The notes under the pieces: generated by a model
Seen by the model: the letters and a program-made list of their open reading frames with translations, nothing else
Told to the model about the DNA's origin: nothing
Databases searched by the model: none
Program-made: the position numbers and the translations under genes
Shown here: in pieces, positions 25,941 through 33,316 of the stretch
Layout of the letters: every line of letters starts with the position of its first letter
Numbering within the stretch: position 1 is the stretch's first letter
DNA from: Candidatus Bipolaricaulota bacterium
Lineage (GTDB): Bacteria; Bipolaricaulota; Bipolaricaulia; UBA7950; UBA9294
DNA: 64,000 bases
Direction: 5' to 3'
NCBI GenBank assembly: GCA_028278555.1
Contig: JANQEA010000026.1
Coordinates: 62,001-126,000, forward strand

Positions 25941-25968
25941 TTGAACCCACGATCGGCTCGTCTATAAT
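25941..25968 (+). promoter_or_regulatory. Strong promoter of the two-gene unknown unit
   Basis: TTGAAC (25941-25946), 16-base spacer, TATAAT (25963-25968), a perfect -10 box. Transcription should start near 25975, giving a leader of about 235 bases before the gene at 26211. Confidence 0.7.
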
Positions 25969-25978
25969 GCTCGACGAT

Positions 25979-26077
25979 ATGAAGGCCGCGAAGCGTTACC
26001 CGACTTGTGAGAATCCGCACGGTCTGGTCATGCTTTGGGTCTTCCAGACGATCGTCGGACGGACGACGCGCGGCTAG
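25979..26077 (+). CDS. Possible leader peptide (32 residues)
   Basis: An open frame starting with ATG only a few bases after the predicted transcription start, so it would be leaderless. It encodes MKAAKRYPTCENPHG followed by a hydrophobic part and stops at 26077, inside the left arm region of the structured leader. It could be an attenuation peptide, or chance. There is no run of one amino acid to suggest which residue it would sense. Confidence 0.25.
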   Translation: MKAAKRYPTCENPHGLVMLWVFQTIVGRTTRG

Positions 26078-26147
26078 CGGCCAAGCAGCCAACGCGAAGA
26101 CCGTCCGACAAGCGAACGCAGGCTACGGCCTGCGATTTTGCTTGTCG
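26054..26147 (+). ncRNA. Structured 5' leader with two mutually exclusive hairpins
   Basis: Hairpin A: GTCGGACGG (26054-26062) pairs with CCGTCCGAC (26101-26109). Hairpin B: CGACAAGC (26106-26113) pairs with GCTTGTCG (26140-26147), enclosing CGCAGGC/GCCTGCG (26117-26123 and 26128-26134) with a four-base loop. Bases 26106-26109 are needed by both, so only one can form at a time. This is the geometry of a riboswitch or attenuator. No known riboswitch class was recognised, and hairpin B has no U-run after it. The RNA would control the genes at 26211 and 26426. Confidence 0.45.
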
Positions 26148-26210
26148 AGTCGGCGCGCGACCCTGCGCATGGACAACGCGCCCCGATCCATGGGGCTCCA
26201 GGAGGTGACG

Positions 26211-26429
26211 ATGTACACAAGGAAGTCACGAATCGCAAGACAGCTCGAACGGAACAACGGTCATCGCACGATTGCTCGGTTCCGCGGTCTGCCGATGTAC
26301 CGCCGCGGGATTGCTGCCGTCGTCGGCGCGACGGCGTCGACCATCGCCGCCTTCACGCTATGGGTCGATCGAGGAGCGCCCTGTCATGCCGCCGATTCGG
26401 ACGCCGAGCGAAGGGAGGGACCCCCATGA
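26211..26429 (+). CDS. Small single-helix membrane protein, unknown
   Basis: A 72-residue product with a strongly basic N-terminal third (Arg/Lys/His) and one hydrophobic segment at about residues 33-52, then a short acidic tail. The layout resembles a small membrane-anchored protein or an exported peptide with a long n-region. The ribosome binding site AGGAGG is excellent. It overlaps the next gene by four bases (ATGA), so both are translated together. No family recognised. Confidence 0.5.
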   Translation: MYTRKSRIARQLERNNGHRTIARFRGLPMYRRGIAAVVGATASTIAAFTLWVDRGAPCHAADSDAERREGPP

Positions 26430-26770
26430 CACTCGATGAGCAAAGAGACGTGCTGGTCGTCCTCCATCGGGCCGGTGAACCTTCCGGGGAACCTTCCAAG
26501 GAGAAGGCCGAACAACGCCTTCGACTTCCCGTCGGGGCGGGATTCTCGGACTTGCTCCGCGAGCTCGAGCGAGAATCGCCGACGATGTACACGGAGATCC
26601 GCGAACGGATCCTCCGTTCCGCCGGCCGGGTTCTCGCCTACGGGAAGGACGACGACCTTCTGCCGGCACTGACCCAACAGCTTGCGAACGGCGGCCCGGT
26701 CATCTTCCCGGCCGACGCCGAACCCATTCGAACGAACAGCCAGCCGGGTGGGGTGAACAATCCCGGCTGA
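26426..26770 (+). CDS. Hypothetical soluble protein, unknown
   Basis: A 114-residue, charged, probably helical product with no signal or membrane segment and no family recognised. Residues about 40-70 (FSDLLRELERESPTMYTEIR) look like an amphipathic helix pair. ATG at 26426 is preceded by GGGAGGG and overlaps the stop of the small membrane protein gene. A strong terminator follows directly, so this pair is a self-contained unit with its own promoter and leader. Confidence 0.5.
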   Translation: MTLDEQRDVLVVLHRAGEPSGEPSKEKAEQRLRLPVGAGFSDLLRELERESPTMYTEIRERILRSAGRVLAYGKDDDLLPALTQQLANGGPVIFPADAEPIRTNSQPGGVNNPG

Positions 26771-26777
26771 GCACTCC

Positions 26778-26827
26778 AACGGCGCCTCTGCCCCGCGCCT
26801 CCGATATCCCGCAGAGGCGCCGTTTCT
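26778..26827. terminator. Strong bidirectional terminator
   Basis: Perfect 14-base inverted repeat AACGGCGCCTCTGC (26778-26791) / GCAGAGGCGCCGTT (26811-26824), with TTTC after it on the plus strand. It lies between convergent genes and can serve both. Confidence 0.85.
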
Positions 26828-26859
26828 CCCCTCTCGTCCGAGCAGAGAGGGAGGACCTC

Positions 26860-27204
26860 CTAGAGGCCCTCTCGAAGACCCTCGAGCGTCGCCTTCGCGT
26901 CGGGGACGAAACCGAAGAACTCCGTCAGCTTCTCGCAGGCGTAGTCATCACATTCCGCACAGGTGTCGACGCCCTTCTCTACGCCGCAGGCACGGATTCC
27001 ACACTCGGCGCAGTGCGACATCCACGGGCCGCTCTCCGAGTGGCAGCCATCACACCGGCAGTCCTCCGCGGTGAGCTGCGCGTTATACTCCGCACTCCAC
27101 ATCTCGGCGACCTTCGCAATCGCTTCCGCGTCCTGGCTCTGCGTCGCGATGTAGCCGGGGCACTCCGTACAGATCAGCCCGCAAGTTGCGATCTTCCTCT
27201 CCAT
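26860..27204 (-). CDS. DUF3795 cysteine-rich protein
   Basis: A 114-residue protein with many cysteines in zinc- or cluster-ligand spacing: ATCGLICTECPGYIAT near the N-terminus, CRCDGCHSESG near 50, CAECGIRACG near 66-75, and CAECDDYACEKL near 81-92. This is the pattern of the DUF3795 family, frequent in anaerobes, function unknown. ATG at 27204 is used because AGGAGG lies six bases upstream. It is divergent from the flavoprotein gene at 27349. Confidence 0.75.
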   Translation of the reverse strand: MERKIATCGLICTECPGYIATQSQDAEAIAKVAEMWSAEYNAQLTAEDCRCDGCHSESGPWMSHCAECGIRACGVEKGVDTCAECDDYACEKLTEFFGFVPDAKATLEGLREGL

Positions 27205-27348
27205 CCTCAACCTCCTTCGAACGACGAATCATACCGAGATGGATCGGCGATTGCGCGATGCCCCGAATCGACTGTAGATGAGGATTCGACCGGCTATACT
27301 TGCGAGCACAATCGGTACCGATCGGCCGAGGACAGGAGGAACTTGACG

Positions 27349-28755
27349 ATGCGCTACGACTACGACGTCGCCGTCATCGGGCTCGGGCCCGCGGGGATGG
27401 CCGTATCGATCATGGCTGCGGAGATGGGGTTGCGCGTCCTCGGGATCGAGCAGCGGGCCCTCGGCGGCGAGTGCATGAACGTCGGATGCATCCCGAGCAA
27501 GGGGCTTCTCCGAATGGCGCACGTCCGCCACCTCGTCGGACGACTCTCCGAGTACGCGTTGTCTGATGTCGAACCTCCAGCGCCGACTGAGCCCTTCGCT
27601 CGAATCGCAGAGCACCTTCGCTACATCACCGAGAAGAAGACGACCAAGATGTTCGAGAAGGTCGATCTCCGGCTCGGCGAAGGGCCGGCGTCGTTCGTCA
27701 ATCCGCATACGGTCTCGGTCGGCGGCCGGACTGCCACGGCGAAGCGGATCTTCGTCTGCGCCGGAACCCGCCCGTGCACCCCGGCGATTCCGGGCCTCGA
27801 TAGGGTCGACTATCTGACGAACGAGACGATCTTCGACCTGGAGACGATCCCCGAGAGCCTGCTGATCATCGGCGGCGGAGCAATCGGCTGCGAAATGGCG
27901 CAGGCGTTCCGGCGCCTCGGTGCTCGCGTAACGATCGTTCATCTCGATCCCCACCTCCTTCCGCACGGCGACTGGGATGCCGGCAAGCTCCTTGAGGAGG
28001 TCTTCGTCAACGAGGGAATCAGCGTCTACAACGCACGCGGTGTGCGACGCGTTGCTCGCGAGAACGCGGTGATCACCCTGCAGACCGATCACGGCGAGCT
28101 CTTCCGCGGGGAGAAGCTTCTCGTCGCCGCCGGCCGGCAGTACGCGTTCGACGGGCTCAACCTCGAGGCGGCCGGCGTCAAGTACGGCGAGAACGGGATC
28201 GAGGTCGACAGCCGCCTCCGAACCTCCGTGCCGCACATCTATGCGCCGGGCGACTGCAACGGAGCCTACCTCTTCTCCCACGCGGCGATGCATCAAGGGA
28301 TGATCGCTCTAATGAATGCCGCCGCGCCGTGGCCGATCCGGTTCGATTACCGTAAGTACGTCGTTCCGTGGGCCGTCTTCACCGAACCGCTCGTCGCCCA
28401 CGTCGGCGCCCTTGAGCGCGATCTGAAGGCGAACGACGTCCCCTACGAGGTCGTCGAGGAGAGCTACGCCGATTACGGCGCCGCAATCGCGGAAGGGGTT
28501 GCGATCGGCTCCGTCCGAGCATACGTCAGCAAGGCCGGCCGGATCTACGGCGTCCGAATCATCGGCGAGGGAGCCGGGGAGATGATCAACGAGTGGGGGT
28601 TGGCTATTCAGAATCGGCTTCGCCTCCACAAGATCATGTTCCTGCAGCACGCCTTCCCATCGATGTCGTTCCTCACCAAGCGCGTCTCGGAACGGTGGAT
28701 GATGAATCGGATGGAGAGTCCGCTCCTCCGTCGCCTCGTCCGCTGGCTCTTCTAG
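27349..28755 (+). CDS. Lpd/mercuric reductase-like flavoprotein disulfide reductase lacking the His-Glu base
   Basis: A 468-residue class I pyridine nucleotide-disulfide oxidoreductase. It has the FAD motif VIGLGPAGMAVSIMAAEMG, the redox disulfide GGECMNVGCIPSKG (C42, C47), NAD-binding GGGAIGCEMAQAFRRLGA near 185, and the second FAD motif IYAPGDCNGAYLFSHAA near 300. In true lipoamide dehydrogenases the C-terminal motif HAHPTxSE supplies the catalytic His-Glu; here it reads HAFPSMSF, with both replaced by Phe (F436, F441). The C-terminus is basic and aromatic, possibly membrane-seeking. It is not beside 2-oxoacid dehydrogenase genes. A quinone or metal reductase role is an inference. AGGAGG precedes the ATG. 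Confidence 0.82.
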   Translation: MRYDYDVAVIGLGPAGMAVSIMAAEMGLRVLGIEQRALGGECMNVGCIPSKGLLRMAHVRHLVGRLSEYALSDVEPPAPTEPFARIAEHLRYITEKKTTKMFEKVDLRLGEGPASFVNPHTVSVGGRTATAKRIFVCAGTRPCTPAIPGLDRVDYLTNETIFDLETIPESLLIIGGGAIGCEMAQAFRRLGARVTIVHLDPHLLPHGDWDAGKLLEEVFVNEGISVYNARGVRRVARENAVITLQTDHGELFRGEKLLVAAGRQYAFDGLNLEAAGVKYGENGIEVDSRLRTSVPHIYAPGDCNGAYLFSHAAMHQGMIALMNAAAPWPIRFDYRKYVVPWAVFTEPLVAHVGALERDLKANDVPYEVVEESYADYGAAIAEGVAIGSVRAYVSKAGRIYGVRIIGEGAGEMINEWGLAIQNRLRLHKIMFLQHAFPSMSFLTKRVSERWMMNRMESPLLRRLVRWLF

Positions 28756-28797
28756 CGCCGACCTCTGCATGGCCGGCAAATGGCCAAACGATGGGCG

Positions 28798-28826
28798 TTG
28801 ACACCCCATCGCGGGTCAAGTATCAT
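28798..28826 (+). promoter_or_regulatory. Promoter of the rpsI unit
   Basis: TTGACA (28798-28803, consensus), 17-base spacer, TATCAT (28821-28826). It gives a short leader before rpsI. Confidence 0.8.
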
Positions 28827-28893
28827 CCGTCCATCTGTTCATGGGTATGCTTGCAGGAGGTGTTTCCCTTTCGTGGAGCAGGGTGAGCGACGA

Positions 28894-29310
28894 TTGCCAA
28901 AACGAGTCAACGGAGCGTTCCACGCCGTCGGACGCCGGAAGAGCGCGACGGCTCGCGTCTACCTTTCCGAAGGCGGCGGCGAGCTCCTCATCAACGGCCG
29001 GCCGGCGGACGAGTATTTCTCTCCGTATCTGAACGCATCCGAGTATCTCGAGAAGAGCCTGAAACAGCCGTTTTACGTAACCGGAACGACCGGTAAGTAC
29101 GATGTCAAGGCGCGGGTTCGCGGCGGCGGATTCACCGGGCAGCTAGAGGCCGTCCGGCTCGGAATCGCCCGTGCGCTGATCGGCGTCACCGATGAATACA
29201 AGCTCCCGCTCAGGCAAGCCGGTCTGTTGACCCGCGACGCCCGCGAAGTCGAGCGGAAGAAGATCAACCGGCGCAAGGCCCGGAAGAGCGAGCAGTACTC
29301 CAAGCGCTAG
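28894..29310 (+). CDS. rpsI: 30S ribosomal protein S9
   Basis: Small-subunit ribosomal protein with GRRKSATARVYL, NGRPADEYF, GGGFTGQLEAVRLGIARAL and the basic tail ERKKINRRKARKSEQYSKR that contacts the P-site tRNA. The start is uncertain: TTG at 28894 (138 residues; AGGGTGAG upstream) fits family length best, while GTG at 28873 has AGGAGG 12 bases upstream. The usual upstream partner rplM (L13) is absent here. The gene starts a unit with rpmE and a DUF1385 gene. Confidence 0.95.
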   Translation: MPKRVNGAFHAVGRRKSATARVYLSEGGGELLINGRPADEYFSPYLNASEYLEKSLKQPFYVTGTTGKYDVKARVRGGGFTGQLEAVRLGIARALIGVTDEYKLPLRQAGLLTRDAREVERKKINRRKARKSEQYSKR

Positions 29311-29329
29311 GGATCGAAACGGAGGAATC

Positions 29330-29542
29330 GTGAAGCAGGGCATTCATCCCGAGCTGAAAGCGGCAAAGGTCCACTGCGGATGCGGTGCCGAGCACGACAC
29401 GCTCTCCACGGTCGAGGAAATGCGCGTCGACATCTGCTCGAAGTGCCACCCGTTCTTCACCGGCGAGGAGCGCTTCGTCGACACCGAAGGGCGCGTCGAG
29501 CGGTTCAACCGGAAGTACGCCAAGGCGGAGAAGGAAGGCTAA
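29330..29542 (+). CDS. rpmE: 50S ribosomal protein L31 (zinc-binding type)
   Basis: The 70-residue product opens MKQGIHPEL and carries the four zinc-ligand cysteines of type 1 L31 (CGCG near 16-19, CSKC near 36-39), then HPFFTGEERFVDTEGRVERF. GTG start at 29330 has GGAGGAATC upstream. It lies between rpsI and the DUF1385 gene; the latter starts on the base after its stop. Confidence 0.95.
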   Translation: MKQGIHPELKAAKVHCGCGAEHDTLSTVEEMRVDICSKCHPFFTGEERFVDTEGRVERFNRKYAKAEKEG

Positions 29543-30436
29543 GTGAAGCCGCCCATCGGCGGTCAAGCGGTTATCGAAGGCGTCATGATGCAGAACGGCG
29601 ATCGCATAGCGGTCGCCGTTCGACGTCAGTCCGACGGGGAGATCGTCGTCCGGCCGATCCCGGCCCGGTTCCGATTCAAGCGGCTCGGTCAAGTCCCGTT
29701 CCTGCGAGGCCTCTTCCGGATGTACGACATGATGTCTCTCGGGCTCCGGGCGCTGAACCTCTCGACCCAGATCGCCTTTCCCGAGGAAGAGCAGCTGAGC
29801 CGAAGCGGAACGGTCTTCACGTTCGTCATCGCCATCGCCGTAGCCATCGGCGCGTTCATCGTCCTTCCGCTCTATCTGACGAACAACATCGGCGGGCTCC
29901 GTTTCGGCAACTCGATCCTGTTCAACCTCGTCGAGGGGATGATCCGGCTGTCGTTCTTCTTCCTCTACTTGCTGGTCATCTCGCGAATGAAGGACATCCA
30001 CCGCGTCTTTCAGTATCACGGTGCGGAGCACAAGGCCGTCTACGCGTACGAGGCCGACGAGCCGCTGACAATCGAGAGCGCCAGAGCCCATACGACGCTC
30101 CATCCACGCTGCGGGACCGCATTCCTGATGACCGTCTTCGGTATCGCGATCCTCGTCTTCTCGCTCGCCGGCAATCCGACCCTCTGGTTGAAGATCCTCT
30201 CGCGCCTCCTCCTTCTCCCGGTCGTCGCCGGGCTCTCGTACGAGGCGCTCCGATTCTCCGGCCGTCACTACGATCGATGGTGGGTCCGGATCCTGGCGCA
30301 GCCGGGGCTCTGGCTCCAGCGGCTGACGACATCGAAGCCGGATGACGATATGCTCGAGGTCGCGCTGACCGCGCTGAAGAGCGTGTTGGATGATGGTCAG
30401 CCCGAGCCGGCGCTCGAACCGACGCCCGCCGAGTAG
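29543..30436 (+). CDS. DUF1385 membrane protein (YqhQ family)
   Basis: A 297-residue protein with the family opening IGGQAVIEGVMMQNGDRIAVAVR, about four membrane segments (residues near 93-115, 132-150, 195-215 and 225-240), and the conserved loop YHGAEHKAVYAYE near 158-170 followed by HPRCGTAF near 187, which looks like a metal-binding His/Glu/Cys site. Function is unknown. The family is often linked with rpmE and prfA, which fits the present neighbourhood. It starts directly after rpmE with GTG. Confidence 0.88.
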   Translation: MKPPIGGQAVIEGVMMQNGDRIAVAVRRQSDGEIVVRPIPARFRFKRLGQVPFLRGLFRMYDMMSLGLRALNLSTQIAFPEEEQLSRSGTVFTFVIAIAVAIGAFIVLPLYLTNNIGGLRFGNSILFNLVEGMIRLSFFFLYLLVISRMKDIHRVFQYHGAEHKAVYAYEADEPLTIESARAHTTLHPRCGTAFLMTVFGIAILVFSLAGNPTLWLKILSRLLLLPVVAGLSYEALRFSGRHYDRWWVRILAQPGLWLQRLTTSKPDDDMLEVALTALKSVLDDGQPEPALEPTPAE

Positions 30437-30470
30437 AAGCTCGAGACTACAACCTCACTCGGAGCTCCTC

Positions 30471-31508
30471 CTACGCCGCCGTTTCCGTGTTCTGTACGCC
30501 GATCCCGAGAGACGGATCCGGCGCGAGCGATAGCGGATGGGATTCCCCGAGTTGCCGGTGCCTGAACGCACCGACGGCGGCGATCATCGCCGCGTTGTCG
30601 GTGCACAAGCTGAGCGGCGGGAACGAAACGCCAATTCCTCGTTCTTCGCCGGCTTCGACGAGCTCCCGCCGCAGATGCGAGTTCGCCGCCACGCCGCCGA
30701 CAACGACCAGGCGCTTCCGATGGTACCGGCGAGTCGCCTCGATCGACTTCTTCGTCAGGATCCCCACGACGCTCGCAAGGACCGATGCAGCAATGTCCTC
30801 CGGCCGCTCGCGGGGATGCTTCCTCAGGTGGTAGAGGACCGCCGTCTTCAGTCCGGCGAAGCTGAAGTCGAAACCGGGCGAATCGGCCATCGGCCGCGGG
30901 AACGGGATCGCCTCCGGATTCCCCTCCCCGGCCAGTCGATCGATCTCCGCGCCAGCCGGATAGCCGATCCCGATCATCTTCCCGATCTTGTCGAGCGCCT
31001 CCCCGGCCGCATCGTCGACCGTCTGACCGACCAAGTGGTACTCGCCGTACGCCGAGACGTCGATCAGGCTCGTGTGCCCACCGGAGACGATCAACGCAAG
31101 AAACGGAGGCTCGTCATCCGGTGCGCTCAGACGATGTGCGAAGACATGCCCCTCGAGGTGATTCACTCCGAGGAACGGGACCTCGAGACCGAACGCCATC
31201 CCTTTGCCGTGGGAGAGGCCGACGAGAAGCGGTCCGACCAGCCCGGGCCCGCGCGTCGCCGCGATCAGGGAAAGATCCTTGAGCGAGACCTTCGACGTCT
31301 CGATCGCCTCCCGGACGAGGTACGGGAGCTTCCGGACGTGATCCCGCGACGCGACCTCGGGGACGACGCCGCCGTACTGAGCATGAAGCTCCGCCTGGGA
31401 GTAGACGAGATTGACGAGAACGTCGGTCTCGCCGTCCAGGATCGCAACCGACGTCTCGTCGCAGGATGTCTCGATTCCGAGCGTGAGGAACTGGCCGCCC
31501 TCGGTCAT
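30471..31508 (-). CDS. tsaD: tRNA N6-threonylcarbamoyladenosine synthase component TsaD
   Basis: Kae1/YgjD-family ATP-binding protein that transfers the threonylcarbamoyl group to A37 of tRNAs reading ANN codons. The 345-residue product has LGIETSCDETSVAI at the start, the metal-binding HLEGH near 113-117, IVSGGHTSLIDV near 137, and VVVGGVAANSHLRREL near 275. ATG at 31508 overlaps the hpt stop by four bases, so translation is coupled. The frame stays open upstream through hpt, without meaning. Confidence 0.95.
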   Translation of the reverse strand: MTEGGQFLTLGIETSCDETSVAILDGETDVLVNLVYSQAELHAQYGGVVPEVASRDHVRKLPYLVREAIETSKVSLKDLSLIAATRGPGLVGPLLVGLSHGKGMAFGLEVPFLGVNHLEGHVFAHRLSAPDDEPPFLALIVSGGHTSLIDVSAYGEYHLVGQTVDDAAGEALDKIGKMIGIGYPAGAEIDRLAGEGNPEAIPFPRPMADSPGFDFSFAGLKTAVLYHLRKHPRERPEDIAASVLASVVGILTKKSIEATRRYHRKRLVVVGGVAANSHLRRELVEAGEERGIGVSFPPLSLCTDNAAMIAAVGAFRHRQLGESHPLSLAPDPSLGIGVQNTETAA

Positions 31509-32083
31509 CGGATGAATTCCGGCTTCAGAACACCGATGAACGGCAGATTGCGGTACAGCTCGGCGTAGTCCATTCCGTATCCGACGATGAACGCATCCTC
31601 TTCGAGCGTGAATCCGATGTAGTCGATCTCGACCGGCGTCTCCCGGCGGACGGTCTTGTCGACAAGCGTGCAGACTCGGACCGACGCCGCATTCCGCGCG
31701 GCGAAGCTCCGCTTCAAATACTCGATCGTGAACCCTGTATCGATGATGTCCTCGATGATCAGGACGTCTCGCCCGCCGATCGGCTTCTCGAGATCCTTCA
31801 CTAGACGGACGGCGCCCGGAGCGGTCCCGTTCCCGTACGACGAGATGCTGATCAAATCGTACTCGACGGGCATCGGAAATCGGCGTGCGAGATCGGACAT
31901 GAAGACGAGGGCGCCTCGGAGGATGCCGACCAGCAGGATCGGACGACCTTTCGAGTCCGCAGCGAATCCGCGGTCGCCATAGTCGCCGGCGATCTGCTCC
32001 GCCAGCGCTCCGACCCTCCGCTCGATCTGTTCTTCCGAGTAGAGGATCTTGGAGATCCGGTCCCCGAGCTGCTCTTGCTTCAT
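31505..32083 (-). CDS. hpt: Hypoxanthine phosphoribosyltransferase
   Basis: Purine-salvage enzyme making IMP/GMP from hypoxanthine/guanine and PRPP. The 192-residue product has the PRPP-binding loop VLIIEDIIDTGFT near 108-120, VGILRGALVFMSDLAR near 52-67, and the Lys (LVDKTVRR) and aromatic (EDAFIVGYGMDY) base-contact segments. It overlaps the end of the upstream FBP aldolase/phosphatase gene by four bases and tsaD by four, so the three are one unit. Confidence 0.93.
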   Translation of the reverse strand: MKQEQLGDRISKILYSEEQIERRVGALAEQIAGDYGDRGFAADSKGRPILLVGILRGALVFMSDLARRFPMPVEYDLISISSYGNGTAPGAVRLVKDLEKPIGGRDVLIIEDIIDTGFTIEYLKRSFAARNAASVRVCTLVDKTVRRETPVEIDYIGFTLEEDAFIVGYGMDYAELYRNLPFIGVLKPEFIR

Positions 32084-33195
32084 TCGTCTGCCGCCTCCGA
32101 TCGGAGGGCGAATCGTCCGTCGAGCGCGTCCAGGCGGTGGCTGATTCCGACGTACTCCAGATCGTGGATCCCGAGCATCGCCGGTCCGGAGAAGCCCTGC
32201 TGGCGGATGTCGTGCGCCTTCTGCGCCGCTTTCTGACGGACCCAATCCCAATAGGGGTGGTCGAAGGCATCGACCGGCTCGGTCAGCGTCCCGTTGCGAA
32301 TCGAAAACGCGAGGCAGGAGACGACCGGCGGCCCGTCGAAGAACGACACGCTGCTCCGCGCCTTCACCGGCATCAGCGGGCCGATATGGCTGCCTCGCAT
32401 GAACCCGGAGACGTGGTGGCAGATCTCGAACGGCGCAAGAACCTCCCCGGTCGCGGGGAAGCTCTTCTGTGTCCGGACGAGCATGATCGGGTCGTCCTTC
32501 CCGACATACTTGCCGGCGATGTTTCGGAGGCGCGTCGTGCACGAGGAGACAGCGATATCCCCGTCGTGGCGGGAGTGGATCGACTCGACGACGAAGCGTC
32601 CGTTGTCGCGGAGGAGCGCGGCCAGGTCGTAGAGATCCTCCGGCGTCACGAGTTCGATCACCCGATCCCCTTTGGTGCAATCGACGTCCATCACCGTGAA
32701 CCGATACCCCTTCCCACCGTTCGGCGAGAGGATCAGCCCCGCGTTGTACATCGGGTCGGAGAACGCTAAGAAGAGAGGGAGGTTGTACGCGCCCGGCTCG
32801 GTCTTATCGGCCGTGAACATCAGGAACGGCTCGTTCGGCCGTTCCTCGAACTCCATCTCCGCCACCGCCGGGCCGAGACCGCGCGTGTTCCCGGAGAACG
32901 CGTCCTTGAGGATGTCCTGTCCCGCACCGTAGAGCCCCTGCTCCTTCGCCGCATCCGTGCCCGCGAGGAACGCATCCCACGCCAGGCGGTGGACGCTCTC
33001 GTCGTCGATCCCCCGATCGTGTGTCAAGAGAATGGCGACGTCATCGCCGGTGTAGTTGAGGGAGTAGTCGAGGATCAATCCCTTCCCACCGTTGACGACC
33101 GTCTCCTCCACCGCAGCGAGGAGCCTCTCGCTCGGACAGATGTGCCCGCCGATGCTCCCCACGTCCGCCTTGATCGCTGTGAGCGTGACCTTCAT
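32080..33195 (-). CDS. Bifunctional fructose-1,6-bisphosphate aldolase/phosphatase (archaeal type V)
   Basis: Unidirectional gluconeogenic enzyme that condenses triose phosphates to FBP and dephosphorylates it to fructose 6-phosphate. The 371-residue product matches the archaeal/deep-bacterial family in length and order: KVTLTAIKADVGSIGGH at the start, HDRGIDDESVHRLAWDAF near 59-76, NPNEPF-like segment near 120, LILSPNGGKGYRF near 155, and HISPLMPV-like SHIGPLMPV near 270. ATG at 33195 with GGAGGTGAG upstream is preferred over a frame 19 codons longer. The family is typical of thermophilic chemoautotrophs, which supports an autotrophic or gluconeogenic, possibly thermophilic lifestyle. Confidence 0.9.
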   Translation of the reverse strand: MKVTLTAIKADVGSIGGHICPSERLLAAVEETVVNGGKGLILDYSLNYTGDDVAILLTHDRGIDDESVHRLAWDAFLAGTDAAKEQGLYGAGQDILKDAFSGNTRGLGPAVAEMEFEERPNEPFLMFTADKTEPGAYNLPLFLAFSDPMYNAGLILSPNGGKGYRFTVMDVDCTKGDRVIELVTPEDLYDLAALLRDNGRFVVESIHSRHDGDIAVSSCTTRLRNIAGKYVGKDDPIMLVRTQKSFPATGEVLAPFEICHHVSGFMRGSHIGPLMPVKARSSVSFFDGPPVVSCLAFSIRNGTLTEPVDAFDHPYWDWVRQKAAQKAHDIRQQGFSGPAMLGIHDLEYVGISHRLDALDGRFALRSEAADE

Positions 33196-33316
33196 GACCG
33201 CGCTCACCTCCCGCTCAAAGGATGGATGCCAATAGCGCATCGCTACTGGCACGCGCCGATTATATCGATGGGGGGAATCGCGACAACCGCCGCAAGACCG
33301 CGGGTTCTTCGCAGAG

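Noticed and set aside
30471-32270. A 599-codon TsaD with an N-terminal fusion
   Set aside because: The extension is shadow of hpt; TsaD homology begins at the ATG at 31508.
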